DNA of 64,000 nt. Origin: Exiguobacterium artemiae 255-15 (lineage in GTDB: Bacteria; Bacillota; Bacilli; Exiguobacteriales; Exiguobacteriaceae). Position numbers and translations under genes: made by a program. How positions within the stretch are numbered: position 1 is the stretch's first letter; each line of letters starts with the position of its first letter. This document shows positions 1 to 7,359 of this stretch, in pieces. The notes beneath the pieces are model-generated. The model worked only from the letters and a program-made list of their open reading frames with translations. It was not told the DNA's origin and did not search any database. The stretch lies in assembly GCF_000019905.1 (NCBI RefSeq), contig NC_010556.1, positions 2,320,001-2,384,000 of the forward strand. The letters are read 5' to 3'.

Positions 1-316
1 CGTCTTCGAGATTTCCGACTTCGATTAACTCAATTAATTGTTTGGAAGCGAGTGGGGCCGGATTTTGTTTCAACAGCTTTTGCCGGTTGTCGCGGGCAAT
101 TCGTGAGCGGACTGCCGCATCTTCCAGCGTCAATCCTTGTTTCGTCTCCTGCGCGGTTAATTCTTTTGGTACGATATCAAGCATCAATGTCCGGATTCCC
201 GCGTTCGCAAGGTGTGCGGCAATTCCTGCCCCCATGACCCCTGAACCGATAATGACGGCGAATTGAATATGTTTCGTCGTGTGTACTGTGGTCGGCTGAC
301 CGATTTGACTCGCCAT
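1..316 (-). CDS. fadN: 3-hydroxyacyl-CoA dehydrogenase FadN, 5' part
   Basis: N-terminal 105 residues of a fatty acid beta-oxidation enzyme; the gene runs off the left edge. The Rossmann NAD-binding motif GSGVMGAGIAAHLAN starts at residue 24, followed by the FadN-typical LMLDIVPKEL and the KLLKQNPAPL stretch. This resembles B. subtilis FadN (about 790 aa, dehydrogenase plus hydratase), which is operonic with fadA and fadE. The start at 316 is set by an AGGGGG ribosome site just upstream. Upstream lie a sigma-A promoter and two TGAAT/ATTCA inverted repeats, fitting control by a FadR-type repressor. The hydratase half is not visible, so the full architecture is inferred. Confidence 0.88.
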   Translation of the reverse strand, partial: MASQIGQPTTVHTTKHIQFAVIIGSGVMGAGIAAHLANAGIRTLMLDIVPKELTAQETKQGLTLEDAAVRSRIARDNRQKLLKQNPAPLASKQLIELIEVGNLED

Positions 317-337
317 GATAGACCCCCTGATTCGTAA

Positions 338-357
338 TTGAATGAACAACCATTCAT
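338..357. promoter_or_regulatory. FadR-like operator in fadN leader
   Basis: TTGAATGAACAACCATTCAT has TGAAT and ATTCA arms eight bases apart. It agrees at most positions with the Bacillus FadR consensus as I recall it (WTGAATGAMTANTNATTCAW). It lies about 20 nt upstream of the fadN start, downstream of the promoter, where a bound repressor would act as a roadblock. Confidence 0.65.
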
Positions 358-366
358 TATTCTGAC

Positions 367-399
367 AAAAAAAGAAGCCGTCCGTTTTTCCACTGCTTC
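367..399 (-). terminator. Terminator-like hairpin in fadN leader
   Basis: On the minus strand GAAGC pairs with GCTTC (374-378 with 395-399) and is followed by seven T. It lies between the fadN promoter and start codon, so it would be the first structure in the leader. It could be an attenuator or a chance hairpin; the stem is short. Confidence 0.4.
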
Positions 400-412
400 C
401 TTCTACATCTCT

Positions 413-441
413 ATCATAAATGAATTATCATTCAGTAGCAA
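413..441 (-). promoter_or_regulatory. fadN sigma-A promoter
   Basis: Minus strand reads TTGCTA, 17 nt, TATGAT. The spacer is filled by the palindrome at 421-434, so a repressor bound there would block RNA polymerase. Confidence 0.65.
421..434. promoter_or_regulatory. Palindrome in fadN promoter spacer
   Basis: TGAATTATCATTCA has the same TGAAT/ATTCA half sites as the 338-357 operator but a four-base centre. It sits exactly between the -35 and -10 boxes of the fadN promoter, so it is probably a second FadR-type site. Confidence 0.55.
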
Positions 442-501
442 TAAAAAATCAGCTATTGGTCAAATTTTCCTGTTAGACTGAAATCAAAAGGGGGATTTCT
501 T

Positions 502-1137
502 ATGAAATCGACAGAACAATTATGGGATCAACAAGCGACGGACTGGGCCGACCGGTCGGAGATGATGTGGACGACAGGCAGCCGGAAGACGATTATTCCG
601 TTTTTAACATCGGTCATCGCGTCCGGCAAGTTACTCGATTTAGGATGCGGCGACGGCGCCGCCTGCCGGTTGCTCGCTGAGGCGTTTCAAGTGACGGGTC
701 TTGATCTGTCGGAAGAGATGATCCGGATCGCCCGTGCCAAATCGCCGGCACTCGACTTCGTCGTCGGAACCGGTGAAGCATTGCCGTTTGCAGATGAGAC
801 GTTTGACGTCGTCCTTGCCGTCAATTCACTCGAATGGTCGACGCAACCTGTCACGGTCCTGAACGAAATCAGCCGTGTCTCCCCGCTCGTCGTCATCAGT
901 TTGCTTGGACCGACGGCAGCACCACGGGCATTGTCCTACCGTCGCCTGCACGGGGAAGAGGCACCGATGGGCAATACGATGATGCCGTGGGAACTCGTCC
1001 AACTGGCAGACGAACTCGGATGGACGTTGCTTGACGAAGCCGTCATTCAAAAGGAAGGTGCCGTCATGACCGGTCACCGGTTGCTCGATCAGGCCCATGC
1101 GTTTTCCTGTTTGTTTGCGTTTCGGACAAAGGGTTAA
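502..1137 (+). CDS. Class I SAM-dependent methyltransferase
   Basis: 211-residue soluble enzyme of the UbiE/COG2226 type that transfers methyl groups from S-adenosylmethionine; the substrate is unknown. Motif I (LLDLGCGDGA, about residues 45-54) is followed by the acidic post-I VTGLDLSEEM, and motif IV-like DVVLAVNSLEW lies near residue 110. An AAAAGGGGGA ribosome site lies about 5 nt upstream. It is a single gene divergent from fadN, with the repeat pair downstream. The family includes quinone, small-molecule and tRNA methyltransferases, and nothing here decides among them. Confidence 0.8.
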   Translation: MKSTEQLWDQQATDWADRSEMMWTTGSRKTIIPFLTSVIASGKLLDLGCGDGAACRLLAEAFQVTGLDLSEEMIRIARAKSPALDFVVGTGEALPFADETFDVVLAVNSLEWSTQPVTVLNEISRVSPLVVISLLGPTAAPRALSYRRLHGEEAPMGNTMMPWELVQLADELGWTLLDEAVIQKEGAVMTGHRLLDQAHAFSCLFAFRTKG

Positions 1138-1163
1138 AAAATGATCTATTTGCAACAGACGTA

Positions 1164-1276
1164 TGTCCACCCGCTTTTCTCGTGCGGGACGCAAGCCGCG
1201 CCTATCTAACGATGACCGGGTCTTGCCTGTCCCTGACGGAAGCAAGCTTTCTTTTCCCGCAGAAGTCGGATGGACA
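1164..1276 (+). repeat. Structured repeat, unit A1
   Basis: First of four related units in this window. The basal stem is TGTCCA (1164-1169) with TGGACA (1271-1276). Inside, GGGAC and GCAAG pair with GTCCC and CTTGC to form one arm, and a small GAAG/CTTT hairpin forms another. It aligns with the reverse complement of unit B1 (1342-1479), for example CAAGCC...GGGTCTTG and CTGTCNCTGAC in both. Short reading frames through it look spurious. Confidence 0.75.
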
Positions 1277-1341
1277 CGTCTTTTTGCTGATAAAACCCAT
1301 TCAGTGCAAGCGTTCATCTGTTCACACGTATCAAGTAGAAA

Positions 1342-1479
1342 AAATCACTCGATTCATGCAACTCCTTCAGGAAAAAGCGCATTTTTTTGCGCTGTCAGAG
1401 ACAGACAAGACCCGACTTGCGAACAGCAAAGTTTGGCTTGTGTCTCGCCTGAGGAAAGGGCATGAATAACGAGTGATTT
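1342..1479 (-). repeat. Structured repeat, unit B1 (inverted copy)
   Basis: Same family as the unit at 1164-1276, in the opposite orientation. The outer stem is long: AAATCACTCG + ATTCATGC (1342-1359) pairs with GCATGAAT + AA bulge + CGAGTGATTT (1460-1479). Internal arms are GAGAC/GTCTC with ACAAG/CTTGT, a tip hairpin, and AGCGCA/TGCGCT. It fills most of the 460-nt gap after the methyltransferase gene, which holds no convincing gene. Confidence 0.78.
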
Positions 1480-1545
1480 CTTTTGAGTCTCCCTAGCCAT
1501 ATTGGCTACGAAAAGCACGGGAAGAGAAAAATCTTTCAAACGATA

Positions 1546-1580
1546 AAACAAAAAGATGAAGCTATGACAGCTCCATCTTT
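1546..1580 (-). terminator. Terminator after proline dehydrogenase
   Basis: AAAGATGAAGCT pairs with AGCTCCATCTTT (1552-1563, 1569-1580). On the minus strand it is followed by a T-rich tract (TTTTTGTTTT). Confidence 0.75.
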
Positions 1581-1600
1581 CACTTCTCTATTATTTGTTA

Positions 1601-2521
1601 TTATCCTTTAACCATTCCTTTAAGGACAAACGCCACGTTTGCCGGACGTTCCGCTAAGCGGCGCATGAAGTAGCCGTACCAGTCACGACCGTAAGGGACG
1701 TAAACACGGACTTTATAGCCGAGCTTCACGAGTTCAAGCTGACGTTCGACGCGGATGCCGTACAGCATCTGGAATTCGAACTTGTCGTTGCCGATGCCGT
1801 TTTCTTTTGCATAACGGATGATCTGTTCAATCATCGCGTCGTCATGCGTTGCGACCGCAGCATAGTTACCGAGTGACAGTTGAAGTTTTACGAGTTTGAT
1901 GTAGTTGTGGTCCACATCTTCTTTTTCCGGGAAAGCAACCGTTGCCGGCTCTTTATAGGCCCCTTTAACGATTCGCAAATTCGTCTCGAATCGTCCGACA
2001 CGTTTGATGTCGTCTTCCGAACGGTACAGGTACGACTGGATGACCGTTCCGATGTTATCAAACGATTGACGCAATTCTTCAAACAATTGGATCGTTTTTT
2101 CACAACGCGGCTCGTCTTCCATATCGATCGTCACGAAGACACCGACTTCTTTCGCCCGTGTCAAAATTCGTTCCATGTTCGAGCGAATCAATTCGTCCGA
2201 GATATCAAGACCAAGTGACGTCAGTTTCAGTGAAAGTTGCGAGTCTAATTTCTCTTCCGCAATCATTTCCACTGCACGAATACATTCCTGCGTCATCATT
2301 TCCGCTTCCGCAACCGTCGAGATGAATTCACCGAGGTGATCCATCGTGACGCATAATCCCTTGGAGTTCAAATCCTGGATTGCCCGTTTTGAAGCTTCAA
2401 GTGAGTCCCCTGCCACAAAGCGCCCTGCGCCGAACTTCAAGCCGTACCGTTTTGCCAGACCATTCAATGTCTTATTTTGCGATAAGAAGATAAAACCATC
2501 CCGTAATACTCGTTCCATCAC
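1601..2521 (-). CDS. Proline dehydrogenase
   Basis: 306-residue FAD enzyme that oxidises proline to pyrroline-5-carboxylate, the first step of proline breakdown. The PRODH (alpha/beta)8 barrel is recognisable from FVTIDMED-type strands, the IVKGAYKE motif (about residues 184-191) and the C-terminal YVPYGRDWYGYFMRRLAERPAN, with the substrate-binding Arg pair in RRLAER. Length matches monofunctional Gram-positive PRODH. A GGGGGA ribosome site lies about 11 nt before the first of two adjacent ATG codons (2521 or 2518). B. subtilis also has a PRODH (yusM) beside fadN, so the location is conserved. Confidence 0.9.
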   Translation of the reverse strand: MMERVLRDGFIFLSQNKTLNGLAKRYGLKFGAGRFVAGDSLEASKRAIQDLNSKGLCVTMDHLGEFISTVAEAEMMTQECIRAVEMIAEEKLDSQLSLKLTSLGLDISDELIRSNMERILTRAKEVGVFVTIDMEDEPRCEKTIQLFEELRQSFDNIGTVIQSYLYRSEDDIKRVGRFETNLRIVKGAYKEPATVAFPEKEDVDHNYIKLVKLQLSLGNYAAVATHDDAMIEQIIRYAKENGIGNDKFEFQMLYGIRVERQLELVKLGYKVRVYVPYGRDWYGYFMRRLAERPANVAFVLKGMVKG

Positions 2522-2602
2522 TCATTACTCCCCCTAAATAAATGCTAGGCTGTTTTACCGTGTCGGTTCACATCTCTGCATTCATATTATGACATAAAGC
2601 GC

Positions 2603-3277
2603 TTACATGTGCTCGATGTTTTGTTTTTTTCGTAGTTTTCGCTGGGCAAAAAAACCAACGATGAAAAAGAACAGGTACAAGAAAATCGCAAAGAAAAATT
2701 GCCAGGAAAACGGATCGCGCAGGCTCGCCCCGATATTGTTGTAAACGAAAGCTCCGGGAATGATGCCGAGGTAACTGGCGAGCGCAAACTGACGGAATTT
2801 AATTTTCGACAGACCGGACGCATAACTGATCGCGTCAAACGGAAATAGTGGAATCAGCCGGACCGTTAAGACGACGAAGAATCCATTCGTGGCAATCCGT
2901 TCATCAAGAATCGTCAACTTACCGGTTCCGATGATTTTTTCGATGCCGCGCCGACCGAGCAGACGGGCAATCCAAAAACTTAGCAAACTGCCGGTCCCTG
3001 CCCCAACGACGTCAAGCAGTGTGCCAACCCACGGACCGTATGTATAACCACCAAACACCGTCAGCAGACTCGCCGGAAAAAAGACGAGCGGACGGATCGT
3101 ATACGCCAATATGTACAGCAACATGCCGAAAGCGCCCTGCTGACGAATCCAGTCAGACAAGGCCTGAATATCAAACTGCTCCATCATTCCCGAAAAACGG
3201 AAATACAGGAGCAGTCCGGCACCCATCAGCATGTAGAGGGTAAACGGGAGCCAGTCCCGTAACTTTAAGTTTTTCAA
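2603..3277 (-). CDS. TVP38/TMEM64 (DedA-like) membrane protein
   Basis: 224-residue integral membrane protein of the VTT/SNARE-associated family, probably involved in lipid or small-solute handling; the exact role is unknown. It shows several hydrophobic segments and the family core FPASLLTVFGGYTYGPWVGT plus RLIPLFPFDAISYASGL. The start chosen is a TTG at 3277 that overlaps the stop of the upstream hemolysin III gene (TTGA), implying translational coupling. A longer frame to a TTG at 3361 exists but would overlap the neighbour by 88 nt and adds a Cys/Arg-rich leader unlike the family. The first ATG is deeper, inside the first membrane segment. Confidence 0.8.
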   Translation of the reverse strand: MKNLKLRDWLPFTLYMLMGAGLLLYFRFSGMMEQFDIQALSDWIRQQGAFGMLLYILAYTIRPLVFFPASLLTVFGGYTYGPWVGTLLDVVGAGTGSLLSFWIARLLGRRGIEKIIGTGKLTILDERIATNGFFVVLTVRLIPLFPFDAISYASGLSKIKFRQFALASYLGIIPGAFVYNNIGASLRDPFSWQFFFAIFLYLFFFIVGFFAQRKLRKKQNIEHM

Positions 3278-3993
3278 GACAGCGGCGCCGGTGCCGGAGC
3301 AACGTAATAGAAAATCGATAAGAAAATCAGGACGCTGCCGGCAAGGACAAACAGATGCCAAATCGCGTGATTATAAGGCAAGCGGGCCCAGACGTAAAAG
3401 ATGACGCCGAGTGAATAGGCGAGACCGCCGCCAAGCAAAAGTAAAAATCCTTGTAATCCGAGTGCTTCATACATCGGCTTGATCGCAAACAGACAACACC
3501 AGCCAAGAATCAGGTACGAGGCATTCGAAATCCAGACATGTTTACCGGTCGAATACAGTTTCCAGATGATGCCGAGTATCCCGACACCCCAGACGATTCC
3601 GAGCAATGTCCAACCGAGCGGTCCCCGTAACGTAATCAGGGCGAACGGTGTATAACTGCCGGCAATCAATAAGTAAATGCCCGCGTGATCGAGAATTTGT
3701 AATACTTTATTGGCTTTCGTATGCATAAGCGAATGCATCAACGTCGAGAACAGATACAGTAAAATCATCGTTGCCCCGAAAATACTGACGGCGGTGATGT
3801 TCCAGGCACTGCCTGACTTCGTTGCCTGCAAAATCAACATGACAAGCGCGACGATACTGAAGATGACACCGAGCCCGTGGGTAATGGCACTGGCCACTTC
3901 TTCTTTCAGCGAATCGCCTTTGGCAAGCAACTCCTCAATCGTTTCTTTTGACTGGTCTTTGATCGTTTTCGTAATTTCTTTTTTTGTAACCAA
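3274..3993 (-). CDS. Hemolysin III family (PAQR) protein
   Basis: 239-residue seven-helix membrane protein of the hemolysin III/YqfA group, related to PAQR receptors. Family signatures are ASAITHGLGVIFSI (about residues 36-49), STLMHSLMH near 85, LDHAGIYLLIAGSYTPFAL near 102-120 and the C-terminal YNHAIWHLFVLAGS. The conserved Ser/His/Asp residues of the metal-dependent hydrolase core are visible. The 40-residue hydrophilic N-terminus is longer than in many homologues. The start is a TTG at 3991-3993 behind AGGTG. The cellular role in Bacilli is unknown; haemolysis is only a historical name. Confidence 0.85.
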   Translation of the reverse strand: MVTKKEITKTIKDQSKETIEELLAKGDSLKEEVASAITHGLGVIFSIVALVMLILQATKSGSAWNITAVSIFGATMILLYLFSTLMHSLMHTKANKVLQILDHAGIYLLIAGSYTPFALITLRGPLGWTLLGIVWGVGILGIIWKLYSTGKHVWISNASYLILGWCCLFAIKPMYEALGLQGFLLLLGGGLAYSLGVIFYVWARLPYNHAIWHLFVLAGSVLIFLSIFYYVAPAPAPLS

Positions 3994-4118
3994 TACAACA
4001 CCTACTTTCTGAACAAACCTGCTATGTTCTTGATTATACGCCCGCTTTCTACTAAATGCCTATCAAAATGTTCTGACGATTTATTGACAGTTTTCTTTTG
4101 TATTTCCCCGTTTCTACA

Positions 4119-4155
4119 TAAAAAAACTCTACATCCGGTTTTCGGAATGTAGAGT
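4119..4155 (-). terminator. his operon terminator
   Basis: ACTCTACAT (4126-4134) pairs with ATGTAGAGT (4147-4155). On the minus strand it is followed by seven T, immediately after the hisE stop. Confidence 0.88.
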
Positions 4156-4161
4156 CGGTCA

Positions 4162-4464
4162 TTACCATTTTTCGATATCCGGACGATCCTTAAAGGTCGA
4201 TTTCGTTCCGTGACGTTCGTTTAGAACAGCTTCGACGTCGGTAAACGAAACACCCCGGTCCGCGAGAAGCACAGTCAGGTGATACAGCAGATCCGCTGTC
4301 TCTTCCGCGAGCGTATCGTCGCCCGCGAGGACGACTTCAAACGCTTCTTCCCCGAATTTCTTGGCGATTTTTTCGCGGCCTGCTTTGACCAGATAATTCG
4401 TATAAGACGCCTCATCCTGTGACGCGATTTTTTCTTTTACAGTTTTTTCGAGTTCATGTAGCAT
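4162..4464 (-). CDS. hisE: Phosphoribosyl-ATP pyrophosphatase
   Basis: 100-residue all-alpha MazG-like enzyme for step 2 of histidine synthesis, cleaving PR-ATP to PR-AMP. The family pattern KKFGEEAFEVVLAGDD...EETADLLYHLTVLLADRG (about residues 35-75) carries the Glu/Asp metal ligands. It is the last gene of the his operon and overlaps the end of hisI by 11 nt. In many bacteria hisI and hisE are fused; here they are separate frames. Confidence 0.95.
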   Translation of the reverse strand: MLHELEKTVKEKIASQDEASYTNYLVKAGREKIAKKFGEEAFEVVLAGDDTLAEETADLLYHLTVLLADRGVSFTDVEAVLNERHGTKSTFKDRPDIEKW

Positions 4465-4777
4465 GCGGCACCTCCACTTCAGTATAGAAACAAGTCCGGT
4501 TGCCGGTATGGCACGTCGGTCCGTTCGCTTTCACGGTAATCAATAAGCTGTCCTGATCACAGTCGATCCACATACGGCGCAGTTCGAGCGTATGTCCGCT
4601 CGTCTCGCCCTTCGTCCAGAGCCGGTTTTTCGTCCGCGAGAAAAAGGTGACGAGTCCGGTTGCAAGCGTCTTATCATACGCGGCCTGATCCATAAAACCG
4701 ACCATCAGGACATCATTTGTTGTTTCATCCAAGATGACAGCCGCGACGAGTCCTTTTGAAAAATTCAATTCGATCAT
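4454..4777 (-). CDS. hisI: Phosphoribosyl-AMP cyclohydrolase
   Basis: 107-residue zinc enzyme that opens the adenine ring of PR-AMP, step 3 of histidine synthesis. Signature residues are [15 protein letters not shown] (about 24-38), the [18 protein letters not shown] segment (45-62), DCDQDSLL metal-binding Asp residues and the zinc cysteines in [12 protein letters not shown] near the end. The length is that of the single-domain form without a HisE domain. It overlaps hisF by 4 nt. Confidence 0.95.
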   Translation of the reverse strand: MIELNFSKGLVAAVILDETTNDVLMVGFMDQAAYDKTLATGLVTFFSRTKNRLWTKGETSGHTLELRRMWIDCDQDSLLITVKANGPTCHTGNRTCFYTEVEVPHAT

Positions 4778-5523
4778 CGGACGTTGACTCCTCTCGCCTT
4801 CAGGTAGTCTTTTGTTTCCGGCATCGTATAGGTCGCTTCGTGAAAAATCGAGGCAGCAAGTGCTGCATCGGCTCCCGCTTCGAGTCCTTCCGCCAAGTGT
4901 TCGAGTGTTCCGACCCCGCCGGACGCAATCAACGGAACGTTGACGACCTCACGCAAACGTTGAATCAACTCGAGATCGTAGCCATCCTTTGTTCCGTCGG
5001 CGTCCATCGACGTGACAAGCAGTTCACCGGCTCCAAGCGAGACCGCTTCCTTCGCCCATTCGATTGCATCCCGTCCGACGGCTTGCGTACCGCCGTGCGA
5101 GAAAACACCCCATGAGTCCCCTGTCCGTTTAGCATCAATCGCGACAACCGTCGCCTGAACACCGAACAGGCGGCTGATGTCCTGAATCAGTTGCGGATTC
5201 TGTAACGCCGACGAATTGAGGGAGACTTTATCGGCACCGGCACGGATCAAACGTTTTGCATCTTCGAGTGTCTTGATCCCGCCGCCGACCGTAAACGGCA
5301 TGTAGATGACTTCCGCCACCCGTTCGACGATATCGAGCATCGTGTCGCGGCCTTCCTGTGTCGCCGAGATATCAAGTAAGACCAACTCATCGGCTCCTTG
5401 TTCGTAATAGTATTTCGCGACGGCGACCGGATCGCCGAGGTCACGCAGATTTTGAAACTTCACGCCTTTGACGACGCGTCCCTCCTTGACGTCAAGACAG
5501 GGAATGATCCGTTTCATCAACAT
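4774..5523 (-). CDS. hisF: Imidazole glycerol phosphate synthase, cyclase subunit
   Basis: 249-residue (beta/alpha)8 barrel that uses ammonia from HisH to turn PRFAR into imidazole glycerol phosphate and [20 protein letters not shown] (residues 5-19) contains catalytic Asp11, and [16 protein letters not shown] carries the second catalytic Asp (about 130). Phosphate-binding GGGIKT and SGGVG loops are present. The length is typical. It overlaps hisI and hisA by a few bases on either side. HisF and HisH form the heterodimeric synthase, and hisH lies two genes upstream in the same operon. Confidence 0.97.
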   Translation of the reverse strand: MLMKRIIPCLDVKEGRVVKGVKFQNLRDLGDPVAVAKYYYEQGADELVLLDISATQEGRDTMLDIVERVAEVIYMPFTVGGGIKTLEDAKRLIRAGADKVSLNSSALQNPQLIQDISRLFGVQATVVAIDAKRTGDSWGVFSHGGTQAVGRDAIEWAKEAVSLGAGELLVTSMDADGTKDGYDLELIQRLREVVNVPLIASGGVGTLEHLAEGLEAGADAALAASIFHEATYTMPETKDYLKARGVNVR

Positions 5524-6221
5524 ACGCGAAGCACCTCTTTCAACGACAACGAACCGTCGAGCAAGGCACGACCGATGACGGCACCGTCCATCCCGATCTC
5601 TTTTAAGCGGGCGACGTCTTCAACCGTCGTCACACCCCCGGACGCAATCAGTTCAACGCCGTCCCGTTTTAAAAGGTCGAGTCCGTCGACATCCGGTCCC
5701 TGCATCATCCCGTCGCGGGAGATGTCCGTGTATAAGAACGTCTTAATGCCTTTTTGAATCAAGTGTTCGATCGCCCGTTCGAGCGTCCAGTCACTCGCTT
5801 CGAGCCAGCCACGTGTCTGAACGATGCCGTCTTTGGCATCAAGTGCCACAGCCAACTTATCACCGGCCCGCTCAATCATCTGTTCGAGCAACGCTTCGTC
5901 TTCGAGTGCGACCGTGCCGATTAAAATCCGATCAATCCCGGCGCCGACGTAGGCTTCGACCGTTTCGATGTTGCGGACGCCGCCGCCGGCTTCAACGAAC
6001 AAACCGGTTTCTTTTTTGATGTCCGCGATCAGGCTCAAGTGAAGAGGTTCACCGGCTTTTGCGCCATCGAGATCAATCAGGTGAATCGCTGTCGCACCGT
6101 CTTCTTTAAACCGTCTCGCAATCGTCAACGCATCCCCGAAAAAGGTCTGCTGTTGAAAATCACCTTGTTTGAGCCGGACGGCCTGTCCGCTCATTAAATC
6201 GATTGCTGGGTAGAGTTGCAT
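5517..6221 (-). CDS. hisA: ProFAR isomerase
   Basis: 234-residue (beta/alpha)8 barrel that isomerises the aminoaldose ProFAR to the ketose PRFAR, step 4. [20 protein letters not shown] (residues 3-22) has the catalytic Asp8 and the RL.QGD substrate motif; [14 protein letters not shown] holds the second Asp, and SGGV binds phosphate. The start is placed at 6221 because GGAG lies 9 nt before that ATG, while the ATG at 6236 has its AAGGA directly abutting. The 5' end overlaps hisH by 28 nt. Confidence 0.94.
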   Translation of the reverse strand: MQLYPAIDLMSGQAVRLKQGDFQQQTFFGDALTIARRFKEDGATAIHLIDLDGAKAGEPLHLSLIADIKKETGLFVEAGGGVRNIETVEAYVGAGIDRILIGTVALEDEALLEQMIERAGDKLAVALDAKDGIVQTRGWLEASDWTLERAIEHLIQKGIKTFLYTDISRDGMMQGPDVDGLDLLKRDGVELIASGGVTTVEDVARLKEIGMDGAVIGRALLDGSLSLKEVLRVC

Positions 6222-6781
6222 GTCGTCTCTCTCCATTCCTTAAGTAATTTCAGTCCGACTTCGCCACTCTTCTCCGGGTGGAACTGCATCCCTGTCACCA
6301 AGTCCTTTTGGACGATGGCCGGGACGAGTCGTCCGTATTCGACCGAGTCGACGATCCAGTCCGGATCACAGACCGCACCGTACGAGTGAACGAAATAAAC
6401 CGCTTCGCCGTGATTCTTCAATTGATGCCAGCCCATATGCGGCAAGCGGACGTCACTTGGCAACTTTTCGACTGTTCCCGGTAAAATACCGAGCCCTTCT
6501 GTCTGTCCGTCTTCATCGCTTGATTCAAACAACAGTTGCATCCCGAGACAAATCCCGAGGAATGGTTTTTTCGTCGCTTGTTCCTGTAAGAACTCAATCA
6601 ATCCCGTCTCTTCTAACCGGGCCATTGCCGGCGCATAGGCACCGACCCCCGGTAAAACGAGCGCTTCCGCCTGTCCAAGTAATTCCAGATCACTTGTGAC
6701 GATGACGGCTTCTCCGAGCTCTTTTAACGCCCGTTCGATGTTTGCGATATTGCCGACACCATAATCTACGATCGCGATCAT
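6194..6781 (-). CDS. hisH: Imidazole glycerol phosphate synthase, glutaminase subunit
   Basis: 195-residue class I glutamine amidotransferase that supplies ammonia to HisF. The nucleophile is in PFLGICLGMQLLFESS (Cys near residue 77) and the His-Glu partners are in GMQFHPEKSG near the C-terminus. MIAIVDYGVGNIANI is the family N-terminus. It overlaps both hisA (28 nt) and hisB (4 nt), so translation is tightly coupled. Confidence 0.96.
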   Translation of the reverse strand: MIAIVDYGVGNIANIERALKELGEAVIVTSDLELLGQAEALVLPGVGAYAPAMARLEETGLIEFLQEQATKKPFLGICLGMQLLFESSDEDGQTEGLGILPGTVEKLPSDVRLPHMGWHQLKNHGEAVYFVHSYGAVCDPDWIVDSVEYGRLVPAIVQKDLVTGMQFHPEKSGEVGLKLLKEWRETTCNSTQQSI

Positions 6782-7359
6782 TGGTCAATCAGTCCTTTCG
6801 TCGACGGGACGCCGTCACCGGTTACGGCAACTGCTTGACGGACAGCCCGCCCCAGTGCCTTGAACAGTCCTTCGATCATGTGGTGTGTGTTCGATCCGTA
6901 AAGGACTTGGGCATGAATCGTCATCCGGGCACTGCGGGACAAGCCTTGGAAAAACTCTTCCGCCAGTTCCGTATCAAAATCACCGAGCTTCGGATTTTTG
7001 AATTCGGCGAGGAAGACCGTATACGGACGACCGCTGAAGTCGAGGACGACCGAGGCAAGCGTCTCGTCCATCGGCACACGTGATTCGCCGTACCGTTCGA
7101 TGCCGGCTTTGTCGCCTAACGCTTCCGTCAAGGCAGCTCCGAGAACGATGGCCGTATCTTCAACCGTATGGTGGGCATCGATCCAGAGATCGCCCTTCGC
7201 TTCAATCACAAGACCAATCCGGGCCTGGAAGGCAAACAACGTCAACATGTGGTCAAAGAAGCCGACACCTGTCTTAATCTCAACCGGTCCGCCACTGAGG
7301 TCGACCGCGACCTTGATTTCTGATTCTGAACTTACTCGTTCACTTGTCCCACGACGCAT
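6778..7359 (-). CDS. hisB: Imidazoleglycerol-phosphate dehydratase
   Basis: 193-residue manganese enzyme for step 7 (IGP to imidazole acetol phosphate). The duplicated metal motifs DAHHTVED (about residues 64-71) and SNTHHMIEGLFKAL (about 160-173) are both intact, and GVGFFDHML is the signature. The start is the ATG at 7359 behind GAGGAGG; the longer frame to 7416 would run deep into hisC. This is the monofunctional dehydratase, so histidinol phosphatase activity must come from another protein (see the PHP gene at 11082). Confidence 0.95.
   Translation of the reverse strand: MRRGTSERVSSESEIKVAVDLSGGPVEIKTGVGFFDHMLTLFAFQARIGLVIEAKGDLWIDAHHTVEDTAIVLGAALTEALGDKAGIERYGESRVPMDETLASVVLDFSGRPYTVFLAEFKNPKLGDFDTELAEEFFQGLSRSARMTIHAQVLYGSNTHHMIEGLFKALGRAVRQAVAVTGDGVPSTKGLIDQ

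Noticed and set aside
826-1317. Minus-strand open frame of 163 codons
   Set aside because: Opposite to the methyltransferase gene and extends into the repeat; no ribosome site or family.
1163-1469. Two overlapping plus-strand open frames in the intergenic repeats
   Set aside because: They run through both repeat units, lack a family resemblance or ribosome site, and are explained by the structured repeat.
2583-2602. AAGCGCTT as terminator after the TVP38 gene
   Set aside because: Palindrome too short, without a T run on the minus strand.
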